Of a stretch of 64,000 nt of DNA, positions 11,701-26,700 are shown piece by piece; the first letter of the stretch is position 1, and each line of letters begins with the position of its first letter. Source of the stretch: Spisula solida (lineage: Eukaryota; Mollusca; Bivalvia; Venerida; Mactridae); assembly GCA_947247005.1 (NCBI GenBank), contig OX365962.1:6917201-6981200 (forward strand). The letters are read 5' to 3'. Below the pieces are notes generated by a model. It made no database searches. It was not told the origin of the DNA and saw only the letters and a list, made by a program, of their open reading frames with translations. A program made the translations under genes and the position numbers.

Positions 11701-14700
11701 TTCAGGGTTGGTATTCACAAAACTTAAATATTTTTACTTATATGTGTATATAAAAATTTGTGCAACTCATATGAAGGATATGACATGTTTTGTTAGTGAT
11801 TACAGTAGCTGTTTACCTAATGCTTCAAAACTGTGTAAAATAATAATCATCTTAAATTTCTTGCTTGGTACATTTTAGAAATTTTTAAGATTTTAAGGAA
11901 ATTTCTAAGTTTTCACTTAAAGCCCCATTATCTCTCATAAGACCTTTTTATCGATCATTCAGTTAATAGACTAGTTACAAAGAATTAGGATATTTTCCAC
12001 AAATTACCAATAATTGACGACACAATGTTAAATATATCTGTCGAAATAGTATGCCAAAAACACATTTTAGTAAAATTTAGTAAAATGTATGGATGACAAA
12101 ATACTAATTTTGCCAGAGTTGCTTCCCTTAGATTATAAATTGTGCATTTTTTGTTTACAATTCATTATTTTGTAAACAATCCAACTGGGGGTTGTATTTC
12201 GTATTCCTCCATCTGATTGTGTTTTCCACCTTTGGGACTCAATAAAAGTGCTCAAAATACATGGCTCTTCAAATAGATTATCAAGTTATTGCTTTTTGAA
12301 AATATCGGTTTAAGGCGTTTCCTAACAAATTACGTCAACTACTCGGATAAATGTAAGACAAAATATTGTCGTTGTTATGGTAAACAAAATTAATGTTTTG
12401 GCAAATAGCTGTTTAGCGTTCAGGCCCAAATCTCCCGAAGCATCTCAAGATAAAAACTCAGCTCAAACTGAGATTTTGCTCAAATCAGAGTCTGAATTTT
12501 TGATAGGTCTGACGTTTGAGCTCTCGAAATTTGACTGTAATAAACTCAGAATGATGGTTCTGTTTTGTGCTACCAAGTTTGACCCTAGACTCTCATGGAA
12601 ATTATCTCAAAGACACATAACCATATTTGAGATGAGATTTAGCTCAAATTGAGATGCTTCGGGAGATTGGGGGCCAGATTTGTTCACGTTTACTATGACA
12701 ACAAACTGTTTATCTTAAAACTGATGAAAGTAGGCAAATCAACGTGAGCGTTTGTTATATCTTAACACAGTATTTCCAGGCGCCGTTCACCCGAAACATC
12801 TCAATTTGAGCTAAATCTCATCTCAAATATGGCCATCTGTCGTTAATATAATTTCCATGGGAGGCTAGACTTAAAATTCGCATCACAAAACAGAAAACAT
12901 TATTCTGTTTATTACAGTCAAATTTAAAGAGCTCCAACTCCATATTTATCTCAAATTCGGACTCGAATTTGAGCAAAATCTCAATTTGAGATGAGATTCA
13001 TACTTGAGATGCTTCGGGAGATTGGGACCTGATTAGGAACCGCCAAACAGATATGTTTCTAGTTCAATGTAAAGTGACAATGGCTGGCCTCAAATTTCAA
13101 CAAGTTTTATATGGCCACCTGGTTAACCCCTACATTACTTTCACTTTCATATTTAGGTCTAAATGGCAAAATGTTTAGGATTAAACAGATTTACTACATC
13201 CAATACATGTTCACAATGACTTTAAACTCATGATTTCAAAGCAGAACTGTCAATGCACATCACCATTTCCAGTCAATTCAATGTTTCTTTCAGGACTCAT
13301 TGGGCCGCTTGTGTATTTAGTGGTTTCTTACCTCCATTTATTCACTGATACATTTTCAGACGCCAGCAGGAGTTGTCTGTCCAGGACGTAAAAAGGGACG
13401 AGGATTTCCTACAGTACCTAATGACGCTTTCTCCTTCACAACTGAAATCCTTGATGTTAATAATTTGAAACTCTCCTATATGAAGGTAAGAATTCCTCCT
13501 TAAGGAAAAAAGAAATATCCTATTTGACAGCAAGAAAACGTATTAATATCATAATGTTGAAGACGCTCCTTCCAGAAAAACTGAAACATTTAATTCAATT
13601 TTGTACTGACGTCGCAATTTATAGTATTGACTTGGGGTTGTGTTGTGTTGCGTTGCGTTGCTGCGTTGCGCTGCAGTGCATCGCATCGCATCGCATCGCA
13701 TCGCATCGCATCGCATCGTATCGTATTGTATTGTATCGTATCGCATTGTATCGTATCATATCGTATCGTATTTCAGGAGACATTTTACTACTCCCAGAAG
13801 CTAGTAATGTACGAATACCGACCACAGAATGGAGACTATACACCATATGGTTATAATGATTTGATGGAAATCCATGACTTCCACACGGGTATGTAAATAC
13901 AATGTACCTCATGTACCTATAGCACGGAGAATTTGACTTGATCCTGACCTTTATGCAAGAATATATAACAATGTTCTGGCGTTGAATAAATACATTTCCA
14001 CAAGCAAATCATGCAAAATCGGTGTTTGTATGTACTAGAATTACACATAATATCAGTATTTTTCGAGGGCGTTGAGTTTTCGTTGACTTCACCACAAAAT
14101 CTAATCACATATTTTTAATCACATGTTTTTACCATTACATGTATAGTATTACACGAATTTATGACCCAACGAAAATGGATTTTTATCAAAATTCACGGAA
14201 TTCAATAACCACGAAAATATGTGATTAGATTTCGTGATTGATGTAGCAACGTTAAATGTCACATCGACGCTAAATGTCGCAAGGCTGACGCTAAATTTCG
14301 TAACCGACGCTAAATTTCGCAATTCCCCCTGGCGATAAATGTCGCAACAAATTGGACTGACGCTAAATGCCGCAACATCAACGCTAAATGTCGTCATACT
14401 TTATAAACACTTTTTTACAGTATGACTGTTATAGATTTTGTCTAGACTTATCAAAGAACAGTTATTAGCGGTTTACCGTGATGACCCGAATCTAAGTCGG
14501 TATTCCCGGTTTAGTTAACGGGCGTACAACCGTAACGACGTTTGATCGCCAAGACAAACCGTGGTAAACCGAGATAATCTTATCAGACTGGCAAAAGAGG
14601 CCCGACTGTTTTAAAATGTTTATAGCCTCGTGTAGTCACCAGGAGCTACAGTGAGGAATGGGAAAAATTTCAACAGAATCGGAATACGGAGTCAAACCTG

Positions 14701-17700
14701 TGTTACAACCGGGGCTACACCTTAGCTCTACCGCGATGTTGCCTCCTGGTATCAGTACCAATTATCCCGGTATAGCCACGGTGTGTCCCGGTTCTGAGCT
14801 GAGAGAGCCCTAGTATCACTGTGCCGGTTTGGCATCCCCGGTTTGTCCCTTTGTATGAACCGGTAGCTATCATATCTTACCGGGCTAACAACCTTGGAAA
14901 CATCATGAACTTAGAATTTCACTATAGGCACAAACCAGTGCCGAACATATTTTTTGATGTTTATTACAACTGGGAGTGACCAAAACAGATGTTAAGAACC
15001 GATTTAAACGATGTGTTTTCGGGGCACTACCGGTATATCCAGGACAGATCTTTGTCGCTATCCTCACTATACCTTGACAAATCGTGGCATACCGGCATTA
15101 TTTGGACTGCGCTGAACCCTGTACCGGTTGAGTAAGAGACATACCGATCGAGGCCGGGTAGAACCCAGCATATACACGAAGAATGGTTACATGCGTTAAA
15201 GCCTGGTAGAACCCGTTTCGTTACGGATGCTACATAATTATACTGGTTTCATCACGACCAAGGTCTGTGTAGTTGCAGTAACGTACTAACGTGGTATGTC
15301 CCGGTATTTGTCACACTAAATAATTACATGTTTGTAAGTTATAGGTGAAATTCTGTTGAAATCAGTGCATTTTGTTCATGGGAAGTAGTATTCAAACCCA
15401 CACGATGAGCTGCCTTATTTATCATAACAAAAATCGAATGCAATGATTACATTACATAATTTATGTCCTACCAACGTGCAACGTGAACCTAGTCTGATCA
15501 TGCCACATGGGTTTGTATGTTTGTATTCTTCTACAGACAAAACTATGTTATATTCATTTCAATGCATAAGGCAAACATATTAAAATACATGTACAATATG
15601 TATCTATACTGTTAAAGTCTCATTATCTCTCCCAAAATATTTTCTCTGATCATCCAATAAATAGACTTAATACATGTATAAAGAAATAGCATGTTTTTCA
15701 CAAATGGCCTATAATTGACGACAGAATGTCAGCTATATCTGTCGAAATAATATACCAAAAATCACATTTAGTAAAATGTATGGATGACAAAATACTAATT
15801 TTGCAAGAGTTACTCCCCTTAGACTTGAAATTATGTATTTATTGTTTACATTTCGTTGTTTTGTTTACAAACCAATTAGAGGCTTTATTTCGTTTTCTTC
15901 CATCTTATGGTGTTTTCAACCTTTGAGACTGAGCGAATCGATCAACTTAAGTGCTCAAAATGCATCATTTTGCAGATAGGTTGCAAAGCTATTGCCTTTT
16001 AAAAAAAGTTATTTAAGGCATAATGGGACTTTAAGATGGTACGCGCGCCTTTTATTTAATGATCATAATTTTTTTCCGAACCACCTTAAAATGACGAAAT
16101 AATCAGCTGTAACGACATTAAACTTAAAAAAAATGATATATCACCAGACTTGATACGCAGTTTTCAAATGACCTATCATGGATTTTTGTTCATTTAATGT
16201 ATTTCTTGCCTATATGACACAAACATATTCATTTTAAGATTACATGAAGTATTGTATTAAACCATTTGTAAACCCATTTGTAAACAATGCATATTTGTGT
16301 ATCCAATGGTCATTCCTATTGACATTAGTAACAATTCCTGCTTTCTGGTGAACAAATTCAGTATTTGTACATGATAACACTTGCAAAAAGGTGAGATTTT
16401 CAAATGTATTTTGTGCATTAATTGGTCATTCCTATTGACAATAGCAACAATTCCGGCTGCCTGGTAAACAAATAAAAACAATGCAATTGTTATAAAGACT
16501 TGTTCTTAAAAGTGTTGAAAATTGCGATATTTGTTGAGATTTGCTTGCACTCGTTTCTCGCTGGGATGAATTGGTTGTGGAGAAATTACATGGTTAAAAT
16601 CGTAGTGACTTCAGATATTGTATGTTATTCGAATAGTATTCGAATAACATACAATATCTGAAGTCACTACGATTTTATTCAATACTGGGCACGACGTGTG
16701 TCCCTCATTGTTAGTATGCTATTAGATTATGTGTATTACCTGTCGTGTAATAATTATAAAAATATACATGTATCCTTTACTTTGCCTTCCAAGCGTTTTA
16801 ATGGTTACTTCACGACGTCATAGTAACGCCATGGGAATGCACACGGATATATAAAACGCGACGTTGAATTGGGATTAAATGATACCAAATTTGTACGTGG
16901 ATCTTGAATTTTTTATATATTTATAAGATTCGATACCAACCCACTGTATCGATACAACCCAGTTACACTATCCTGGATTCCTGATACCGGGAGAGCCTAG
17001 AACTAACTAAAGGCTAACTTCCCTTGAATATCAGGAGAGTGAACTCACCATTACAAAGGGGAGGGAACTCTGTGTGACTAATTTTAGTCAGTAAGGGTGA
17101 CTTCCCTCAACATGTAGAGGGAGAACTATTTAGTACAAGGGTAATTTCCTCGGAATTCAGGAGAGGGAACTCTTATTTTAAGTCGGTAAGTGTGGCCTTC
17201 CCTGAAAATCAGGGGGGACTGCACCGGATAAGAGTTACTTCACTGGAGCTCAGGGGAGGTGAAACTATCCGACCTATTTTAAGTCGGTAAGAGTGACTTC
17301 CCCTGAAAATCAGGGGCGAGAACTCTGCACAGGCCAAGAGTTACTTCCCTTCAATTCAAGGGAGGCAACTCTATCCGACTTAGCCGGTAAGAGTGACTTC
17401 CCCTGAAAATCAGGGGAGAAAACTCTGAACGGGACAAGAGTTTCTTCCCTTGATTTCAGGGGAGGTAACTCTGTTCGAACTTTTTTCAGTCGGTAAGAGT
17501 GACTTCCCCTGAAAATCATGGGAGAGAACTCTGCTCAGGACAAGAGTTTCTTCCCTTGATTTCAGGGGAGGTAACTCTGTCCGAACTTTTTTAAGTCGGT
17601 AAGAGTGATTTTCCCTGAAAATCAGGGGAGAGAACTCTGTACAGGCCAAGAGTTACTTCCCTTGAATACAGGGGAGGCAACTCTGTCCGAACAATTTTAA

Positions 17701-20700
17701 GTCGGTAAGAGTGACTTCCCCTGAAAATCAGGGAAGATAACTCTGCACAGGACAGGAGTATCTTCCCTTGATTTCAGGGGAGGTAACTCTGTCGGAACTA
17801 TTTTAAGTCGGTAAGAGTGACTTCCCCTGAAAATCAGGGGAGTGAACTCTGCACAGGCCTAGAGTTACTTCCCTTGAATTCAGGGGAGGCAACTCTGTCA
17901 GAACTTGTTTAAGTCGGTAAGAGTGACTTCCCCTGAAAATCAGGGGGGAGAACTCTGTACAGGTCAAGAGTTACTTCCCTTGAATTCAGGGGAGGCAACT
18001 CTGTCCGCACTTTTTTAAGTCGGTAAGAGTGACTTCCCCTGAAAATCAGGGGAGAGAACTAAGTACAGGCCAAGAGTTACTTCCCTTGAATTCAGGGGAG
18101 GCAACTCTGTCCGAACTTTTTTAAGTCGGTAAGAGTGACTTCCCCTGAAAATTAACAGAAAGTAATGATGCATCTACAAGTGTGGCCAATATAAGTGGTA
18201 TTTTACTAGTTCTGCTTCCATAGCACTTTTTGGACTATTGATATAATCCATAGCAACCACAGTTTTCGTCAATATTTAAACTCGCATAGTCTCCTTATAG
18301 CCTCTATACATATACCAAGTTGCATGAACCTAGCATGGAAAGTTATTTCGTAATGTCAGAATGCAATGCAACATATAGACGGACGGGCGGACGGAAAACT
18401 TATAGTCCCATACAGTCAAAACCGGTAGGGGCTAATAATGCACTGTTTATGTACAGTCCGTAGCCCCTATATATGTAGTTTTATTTATTACAAGATAAAC
18501 TTATCTTATTGTTCAATTATTCCTTACATTATGATATATTATTACGAGGGAATCTCTGAAATACATGTATTTTACATACATTTCATTGACACCAATTCTG
18601 CCTATATACATCAGTCAGTGAACTTCATTCAGGTATATCCTCACAGTAGAGTATAATCCATGTATTAATTTTTCACTAATCCTCCTACTCAGAGCATAAA
18701 ATTGCTCTACACAGCAAGATGTCATAATAAAATTAATGATAACAAGATTAAAATTGAAATTATAAGAGAGTGCTTACATTGATTAGATTTTAAAAATTGA
18801 AAAATGTAGGGGCTACGGCCTGTACAGGGCTACGGACAACAGCTTGTTGGATTTCGTTATTATTTGCTATAAGGATAATCTCATACCAGTCTATAGCCCT
18901 GCACTTATTGCAATGAAAAAAAAACCCTTGTCTGATACATGTGGTTATTGGCAGAATACGACGCCTGAAAATTAGGGGCTACGGACTGTACAAAATATTG
19001 ACATTTTGTCATTCATTTGTTTTATTGTTTAAAGGGTTTTCAGTAAACAAAGTTTAAAGATTAGAGTTAAACTATGTCCGATGGCATGATTACATAATTA
19101 GTGCTTCAAATTATTTATATTTATACAGAACAGTTTTATTTCCTTGGATACATGGAAAAAAGAAATTATATAACATACCTGTACTTTACATATCTGGGCT
19201 GGTATTCACAAAGCATCTTAGCAGAAAACTTAGAAATTTCTTAAAATCTTAATTTTTTCTACAGTGTATCATCTAAGCAAGAAAATCAACATGCTTAATA
19301 TTTTACATAGTTTTGAAGTATTAGGTACACAGCTTCTATAATCACTAAGAAAACAAGGATTATTTTTCAAATTGCGGGAAATATGAGCTGCACAAATTAT
19401 TGACTTAAGTCAAAATATTTAAGTTTTCACTTAAGATGCTTTGTGAATACCAGCCCAGGTCATAAAACATCAAAATATAATTTGATTGTAAAACCGTAAA
19501 AAAATATTATCTGCAAAAGTTGGCTTTATCAGATTATCGTTTAATTCTAGTTGTAGTTAACATAAATTTCTTTCTATTGCACTTTAAAGAATTGCTTTTT
19601 TGCTTTGCAACAACATAACATGCAAAAAATGCAATTTTTTTAGACTTTCAGAGCCAGTACTTTGAAATTTAATCATTTAGCGTATACACAACTATATATT
19701 TTCTGAAAGCACTGTATCCAAAGAATGTAGATAAACCACAGTCAGAAAAGCATGCTTTAATATGACTGAGAAATCAATGTATAACATGTAAAAATACAAA
19801 ATGACCCCTTTATCTTGGCCAAGCCGGTTATAAATTACACCTACCAAGTACCTTCTTTTCATCAAAACGATTACCTCGATTACGGTTCGCCAAACAAAAA
19901 TCGATTAATTATTCCAATTATAAATTGAATCGGATCCGATTAACCGGTTGTTCGTCACTGCCCTACTTGAACTTTCTGATATATTCAAATTAATGTTTAA
20001 ATACAAACCGGTTCATCCAGGACCACTGTACCGGGACACTTGGCCTTACATCCTGGCAAACCCTTAATAGCTGATCTTGGATACGTCAGGACTAAAGCTA
20101 GAACAAATATACAACAAAGGAGTGCTTAAAAAGGATTGCGACATTTAGCGTTGAATTGTTGCGACATTTAACTTCAAAGATGCGACATTTAGCGTCAGGG
20201 GGTTGCGACATTTAGCGTCGGATGTGACATTTAGCGTCAGCCGCCTTGCGACATTTAATGTCAAGTTTAACATTTAGCGTCGATGCGACATTTAACATCA
20301 GTCCAAATTGTTGCGACATTTAACGTCACATATGCGACATTTAACGTTAGGGGATTGCGACATTTAGCGTCGGTTGTGTCATTTAACGTCAGCCTTGCGA
20401 CATTTAGTGTCAGTCTTACGACATTTAACGTCAAGTGTGACATTTAGCGTCAATGCGTCATTTAACGTTGCTATAGTCGGGGTTAACAACGAAATCAACG
20501 AAAATTCAACTCCCTCGAAAAATAATTATTTTACAGAGGGACCAATATAGTTATAGTTATTTAAGGGATCTCAGCGTCAAACAGATTTCATGAATGCCAG
20601 ATCGTCGCCCGAGAACCATAGTGTTCTATCGTCATTTTTGCCAAATAAGAGGTTAAAATACCGTTGGAAAGCTCTCGATAAGAGCTATGTCACAGTCACC

Positions 20701-23700
20701 TTGTCATCTTTCGAGGACATCTTCATATTTAGACATCAACAGATCCATATTTTTCTTGAGAACCAAATTGTTCTATCTGCATTTTTGACCAATGGATTGC
20801 TCCCATTGAGTCACGCGATGTAAACTAAATTGGTTGTATAATGTTCTATCTGCAGTAGACCGATTTAAGTGCGGTATGTTTGAATCAACGATTCTTCTAG
20901 ATATTTTGAAGTGTTCCTGAGATCTACATAAATAAAACACATACCAATTTCTGTTAGAATTCGTCCACAAACAAAAAAGTTATAAAGGCTTTTAAAGCCC
21001 TGAATCGTATAACCTCTCGAAAACAAGAAAAAGAAACATAGAACAAGACGAGATTGCTTATTGATACAAAACGAATTCGCATAACGCTTATGATAATTTT
21101 GTGGGCGTGGCTTATTTTGTAGGCGTGGCTTACATAACTGATGTGAATCAAGGAAATTGTAGTTACCGCCCCATTGAGGGTTCTGATTTTGACGATAGAT
21201 CAAGCGGTCCAAACACTGTTCGAATCCGAAACTCAAAAGAATTCTTTTACTTCGATACTAACAATGCGATTTACGAAGGCCAGGTAAGTGAATATAACTC
21301 TCTATTTGATTGGCTAATAATGGATCACGTTAAAAAAGGGCGTGGTTAGAGATCGGAACTCCGTCCGATTGGCTAATTATGGGCCACGCCACTAAGAAGG
21401 GGCGTCGTTATTGGCATTTCATGTTGTCCGTCAGTCTTGTTGCCTTTTTTTGTCTTCGAACACTTTTATAACAATACAGTGTAACTAGATGACCATTCCA
21501 CCGACCATAAAACGTTCCGTCGACTTTTTAGACGTTTAATGATTGTTGGAAATTGGCTAGTGAATTCATTAGAATATGCAATCATTTCCTACAATTTACC
21601 ACTGACGCCCACTCCTAAGTAAATATTGGTCTTATGGGTTCCTAAGTCACGACAAGAAGCATGACTTACCGTATTTATTTGCTTACAAGAAGATCTGTGT
21701 CATAAGACGTATCCGTCCAACGGACCGGCGAATTGGGATTTTTACATTCAGTTAGACGCTCGTAGAAGTCTGGGATGGTATTTAAGAGGCATTTTAAAGG
21801 AAAACTTAGATTGTTTTACAATCTTAAAATTTCCTTAGCAGCTAATCTGGACATCAAGACTTTCAAGTTTTTACATTATTTAGGAGCATTTTGTAAAGAT
21901 TTACAATAATCACAAAGAAAACATGGGGTACAGCTCAATTTTTTTAAGTTAAGTCAAAATATTTAAGTTTTCTCTTAACATGCTTTTTGAATACCAGCCC
22001 AGGTGTATTAATATTGCTTACTCGAAATACTAGTCAAATTATGCGCGTAACTTACGTACGTACTGTTATTTATTTACAGAGAAGTAACCGTGATATAGAT
22101 TGTGACACGTGGATTGCTACTCGAACGGATTATCCGTTTCAATTTCCGCAAAATTCTACATGGGAGTGGTACTTTGCAACTGTGAGTCACTTTAATTTAA
22201 AATGACGTATTGCTTTTTGCCATTGCATTATATAGAACGTTATTATCATTATTTTCTAATCGATACTGTTTAATTATACTTTATTTAGTAACTAGGCTAT
22301 TGAAATATTTGTTCGAAAGGATTTAATTTACATTTCCGATAAGTGTTTCGAAGTAATCCGGAGCGCTTTTTACATTTGGAAATAGTGTGAACTTCGGTTT
22401 ACATAATAAATGGTTTGATTTTGAGAAAAACGATTATTATAAAGGTCACAAACCACTAAATAAAATAAATTGTTCTTTAGCTCAATGTAAAGTGACAATT
22501 GTCAGCCCCAGATAATATCATGTTAAAGTCTATGGCCAGTTCACAGACCTATATCATTGAAAAGCAGTATGTTGCAGCTACAAAATAAGACCAAAAAAAC
22601 AGGGGGTCATGTTAAATATAAGAAAGATTTTGTTCGTCAAAGGCGGTAGACAAATTTTTACAGACGCACGGACCGATCCAATGTGGGTTTTACCCTACTC
22701 TACTTTCGCTTTGTCAAATATGCCAAAATCTCAAAATATTCAAGATGAAACACATTCACTCATTCAACTACATGTATACAATACCTTTAAACTCAATAAG
22801 ATGATTCTAGTTCCATTTTGTCAAGGCATATCACCATTTCCAAGCAAACAGAAGTTTCTGTAAGGAATCCGATCTTGGGTCGCGTACGCATTTAGTGGTT
22901 TATACTCGATTTTGGGTCGCGTATGCATTTAGTGGTTTATAACATAAAGCAATCAAACTAAGAGGTGTACTTTTTGTGACCAAATGTCGCTTTAACTGAG
23001 TCCGAACTGTTATCCAAAAGTAAAGGACGCGCATCTTATTCTTACATATTTTACGACATCGTTTGAAATGATATACACGTATCACCAAAATATCACAAAA
23101 CATTGTATTTTAAATGTACGGAATACAATTTTAGTTGCGTAAATAATTTCAGACAACCTGGACGGAGCTAAATGCCGGACCTGAATCCGGAAACATCCCA
23201 GTACAGATGAGAATTACAGTTCCCTCGGTAAGTTACGAACCACAGGGTATTGACGCATATTATTTTATGCGTGTGCGACCGCCTTATATCTCATATTCGT
23301 ATATGAGATATAACGCGGTCGCACACGCATAAAATAATATGCGTCAATACCCTGTGTTACGAACAATAGTTAGTTAATATGCTATCGTTTGTACGGACTA
23401 TATATTTAGTAATAAAGACCCATGACATTGTTCATGCCCATTGACCGTGTGTTTCTGCTGAGCTACTGGCTATGGTAGTTTTGAAATACGGTTTCAGTAC
23501 GGTATTCGTCTTCCACAACATTCAAAGAACAAAGTACACATGTTCTATGTTCACGTTGAGTTGATACGATTTGGTCCTTCCTTAACAGCTTAATTATAGG
23601 TCGAACAACGGTCTGGCTTCTCTGTAGCAGACGGTCAATGGAAACGTGAGTTTCGGGATGATGAATTGTGCCATGGTAATGGATTCATCCATATTTTTAA

Positions 23701-26700
23701 CGTAAATTACCGAAGCTTTCCGGATGATGTCACGTGACTTTCTCCTATTTTCAGGCTGGATGGAACTACCAATATAACTTGTATAACTTCAAGAAATCCA
23801 AACCCGATTTGTTGAAATTTGACATTAGTGGGTGTTACCAGTTTGGCCAACGACGAAAGTTCCAGTTCAATCTACCAGGTAAAGTTTTGTCCGTTCGTCG
23901 TTCTCCATTCAATTGAAACTATGTCGTTCAGCTGAATTCATGGTATACAACGTTTTAATACTGTTATTTAACCTTTTAGGACTTAAGACAGCTAAAACTA
24001 TGTATTTTAGCAGTTTTACTAATGTAACCCGGTCATTCAGTCATTGGGCCTTTTTATTGCTGAATCTATTCCATTCAGCTTTTTGACAGCTAGGACTACG
24101 GTGGATCATTTTCCCGTTCGGCAAATTAAGTGTTGGGCATTGTGCCATGTATGTTTTATGTTTTCTGTGCTCGACTGGTTAGGTTGAGTGTTGCCTTCAC
24201 TGTCCGACTATATATCGTTTTGCTGTCCTTGTAAGCGGACAAACACGATATTTTTCATTGAAGAATTTTGAAAAATGTTCCCATATTTATTTTTCTACAG
24301 CTATTTAGCTTTTAAGTACTTTATGACCAAGTATTTACTGTGCGGGAGGCATATAGTGATAGTCCGTCCGACCGTTCGTTTGTCCGTTCGTCCGTTTGTA
24401 CGTCCAATTGAATATGTAAACCAAAACTTTCAAGTTTTTGAAAGTCAAATATGTTCAAGGTCCATCAATGCATGCTGTCAAGTTTGTCATTCTTTGTAAC
24501 CATCATAAATACCTTACATTCCGTAAAGTAGCACTATCCAACATTTCAATAGGAGTGTAGACTCCGACTGAATAAGATATTTTTTATTGACAAGGCTTCC
24601 ACCGGGCCACAAGCGTTTATTGAACGCAGTCTTGTCTTGTTTACATTTTAGCTAGTTGCTATGGACAATTCCTCCACCTATCGCAATTTTGTTTTGTATG
24701 TGTTGTGTTCTAGACGTTGTTTGTCTTTATAGTCATTGCATTTTTCTTTAATTGTTGATTAAGTTGTTGTTATTATTGATAATATGTGTACACTTGGTGA
24801 ACATGTTTCTGTTATTTTCAGCATACTATGAATAATATATATACCAGGGTACTGTTTTATCAAAACACTTACGAAAATCTTAAACTTACGTCCAAATTTA
24901 AATTCTTAATTATTCTTTACAACCTACATATTGGTGACAGGTAGTGTTTGTACGAGTTCCTACACTGAATATTAAATAATATTAAACAACCCTTTATCAC
25001 AATTGGTAGCTGTTAAAGAGCTATAAAGAATTTAAATTTGAACGTAAGTTTAAGGTTGTCGTAAGTGCTTTGATAAAACAGTACCCTGATGTTTAACACA
25101 AAAGTATAATTATGATAATCTAGATTTTATAAGTAAAGGAAACTTACAACATTGCATTTTAAATATGTAATTTGATATTATTTAAAAAATCTAAATATGC
25201 AAATATCATTATTTTACAGTTTCTGCCAAAGTGAAGTCTACAATAAGCACGAGTACTGAGTCATTCAAATACTACGTGTTACAATCCATCATCACAGCGA
25301 CTGGTGTCTCCCCTATACGAGTAGCAAACCTAAGGGTAACTACAGCTTAAATATCCAAAATAACAGCTAAACTATGCGTTATAGTGATTTTACTGTGGAA
25401 ACTGGGTCATTCAGCAAGGGCATTCAGCTTTTTGATTAGCTTAAATATCCAAAATAACAGCTAAAACTAGGCATTATAGTGGTTTTACTGTGGAAACTGG
25501 GTCATTCAGCTAGGGCATTCAGCTTTTTGATTAGCTTAAATATCCAAAATAACAGCTAAAACTAGGCATTATAGTGGTTTTACAATGGAAACTGGGTCAT
25601 TCAGCTAGGGCATTCAGCTTATTGATTGCTGAAACTAATTCATTCTACATTTCGCCCGTTTGGACTTTAATTGCTTAGTTGGGCATTGTGCCTTGTATGT
25701 GTTTTATGTTTTCTGTGCTCGGTTGGTTCAGTTGAGCATTGCGCCTCGTGTGTTTTTAATGTTTTCTGTGTCCGGCTGATTAAGTTGAGTGCTGCCTTCC
25801 TTTTCAGACTTAATATAATCTTTTTAATGCATAGTAAATTAAATTTCGTCACAAATGTTCAGAAACGTATAACATAATTCGCTGGCTTAGAATGAGAATG
25901 CCAGAATGTGCTACTTACGACCTCGTAAGACGCATGCATATTTGAAATCTAAATTACGAGGCGCTTTCCTTATGAGCCTATTTGCGTGAAAATGGAACTG
26001 GTCATGTTGACCAAACCGAAATTTAAAAACTTTTTTTGTCATAAGTAACGATTAGTTTTCGGACTGTGTTTTCGTGTTTTGTACTTACAACCTTCTCCTT
26101 CTTAGCCAGCGCATTGTAATTCTGTGATCACCATAGGTAAAAACCAAACCATACACTTATGTGTAATGAATATTTATTCATCTCCTTCCATTGAGCATGG
26201 TCATGTTATTTGACTTGAGTTGGGATAAATAGGTTGAAACGTTAGAACGTCGTGATGTGACGTCATTACAATGACGTCATTCAACACGTTTGTATATGAC
26301 ATCGTTTATTGGCGTCATGTACGTTTCTATAGTATATTGACAGATATCAGTAATTCGTTTGGTATCACTAATCTTAGTAAATGTTTCAAATGTCTTTTGC
26401 ATGCATAACCATTAAATACAGTTGAGTGTTGGAAGCATGTGCACATAAATCAATGACGTCATATAACCTTATCACATTTCTTTAAAATGATTACATTGTA
26501 CTAGTAAAAAACAAAACAAAAGACATTAACAGAATTGCTGAGTTGTCAACTTTGCTATAAATAGAACAATTTATGTTTCAGGTATTTTTCGCTGATGACG
26601 TCATCGTGACCTTTGAACTTCTTGACGTCGCGCCAAATATAGGTGACACGAAAAAATCTACAACATTTAATCAAGTACCGTTGGATTTTGCAGCAAATAC

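Larger units (their letters stand above)
14057..20535. mobile_element. Putative 6.5-kb foldback-type element in intron 8
   Basis: The left terminus (14057-14400) is the inverted counterpart of the right terminus (20130-20535). Both start TTTTTCGAGGGMGTTGARTT and continue into tandem units of the type GACGCTAAATGTCGCAA: about eight left, about eighteen right. Unique spacer words such as GCAACAAATTGGACTGA also align in order. Tandem repeats inside terminal inverted repeats recall Drosophila Foldback/Galileo elements; this is an analogy. I find no transposase, and no clear target-site duplication. The interior contains other MITEs and a hairpin array. It occupies about 90% of intron 8. Confidence 0.55.

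Noticed and set aside
23600..23675. Possible extra exon between exons 11 and 12
   Set aside because: Acceptors at 23599, 23627 or 23630 with donors at 23646 or 23676 all leave the frame wrong for exon 12, so it is kept only as a candidate.
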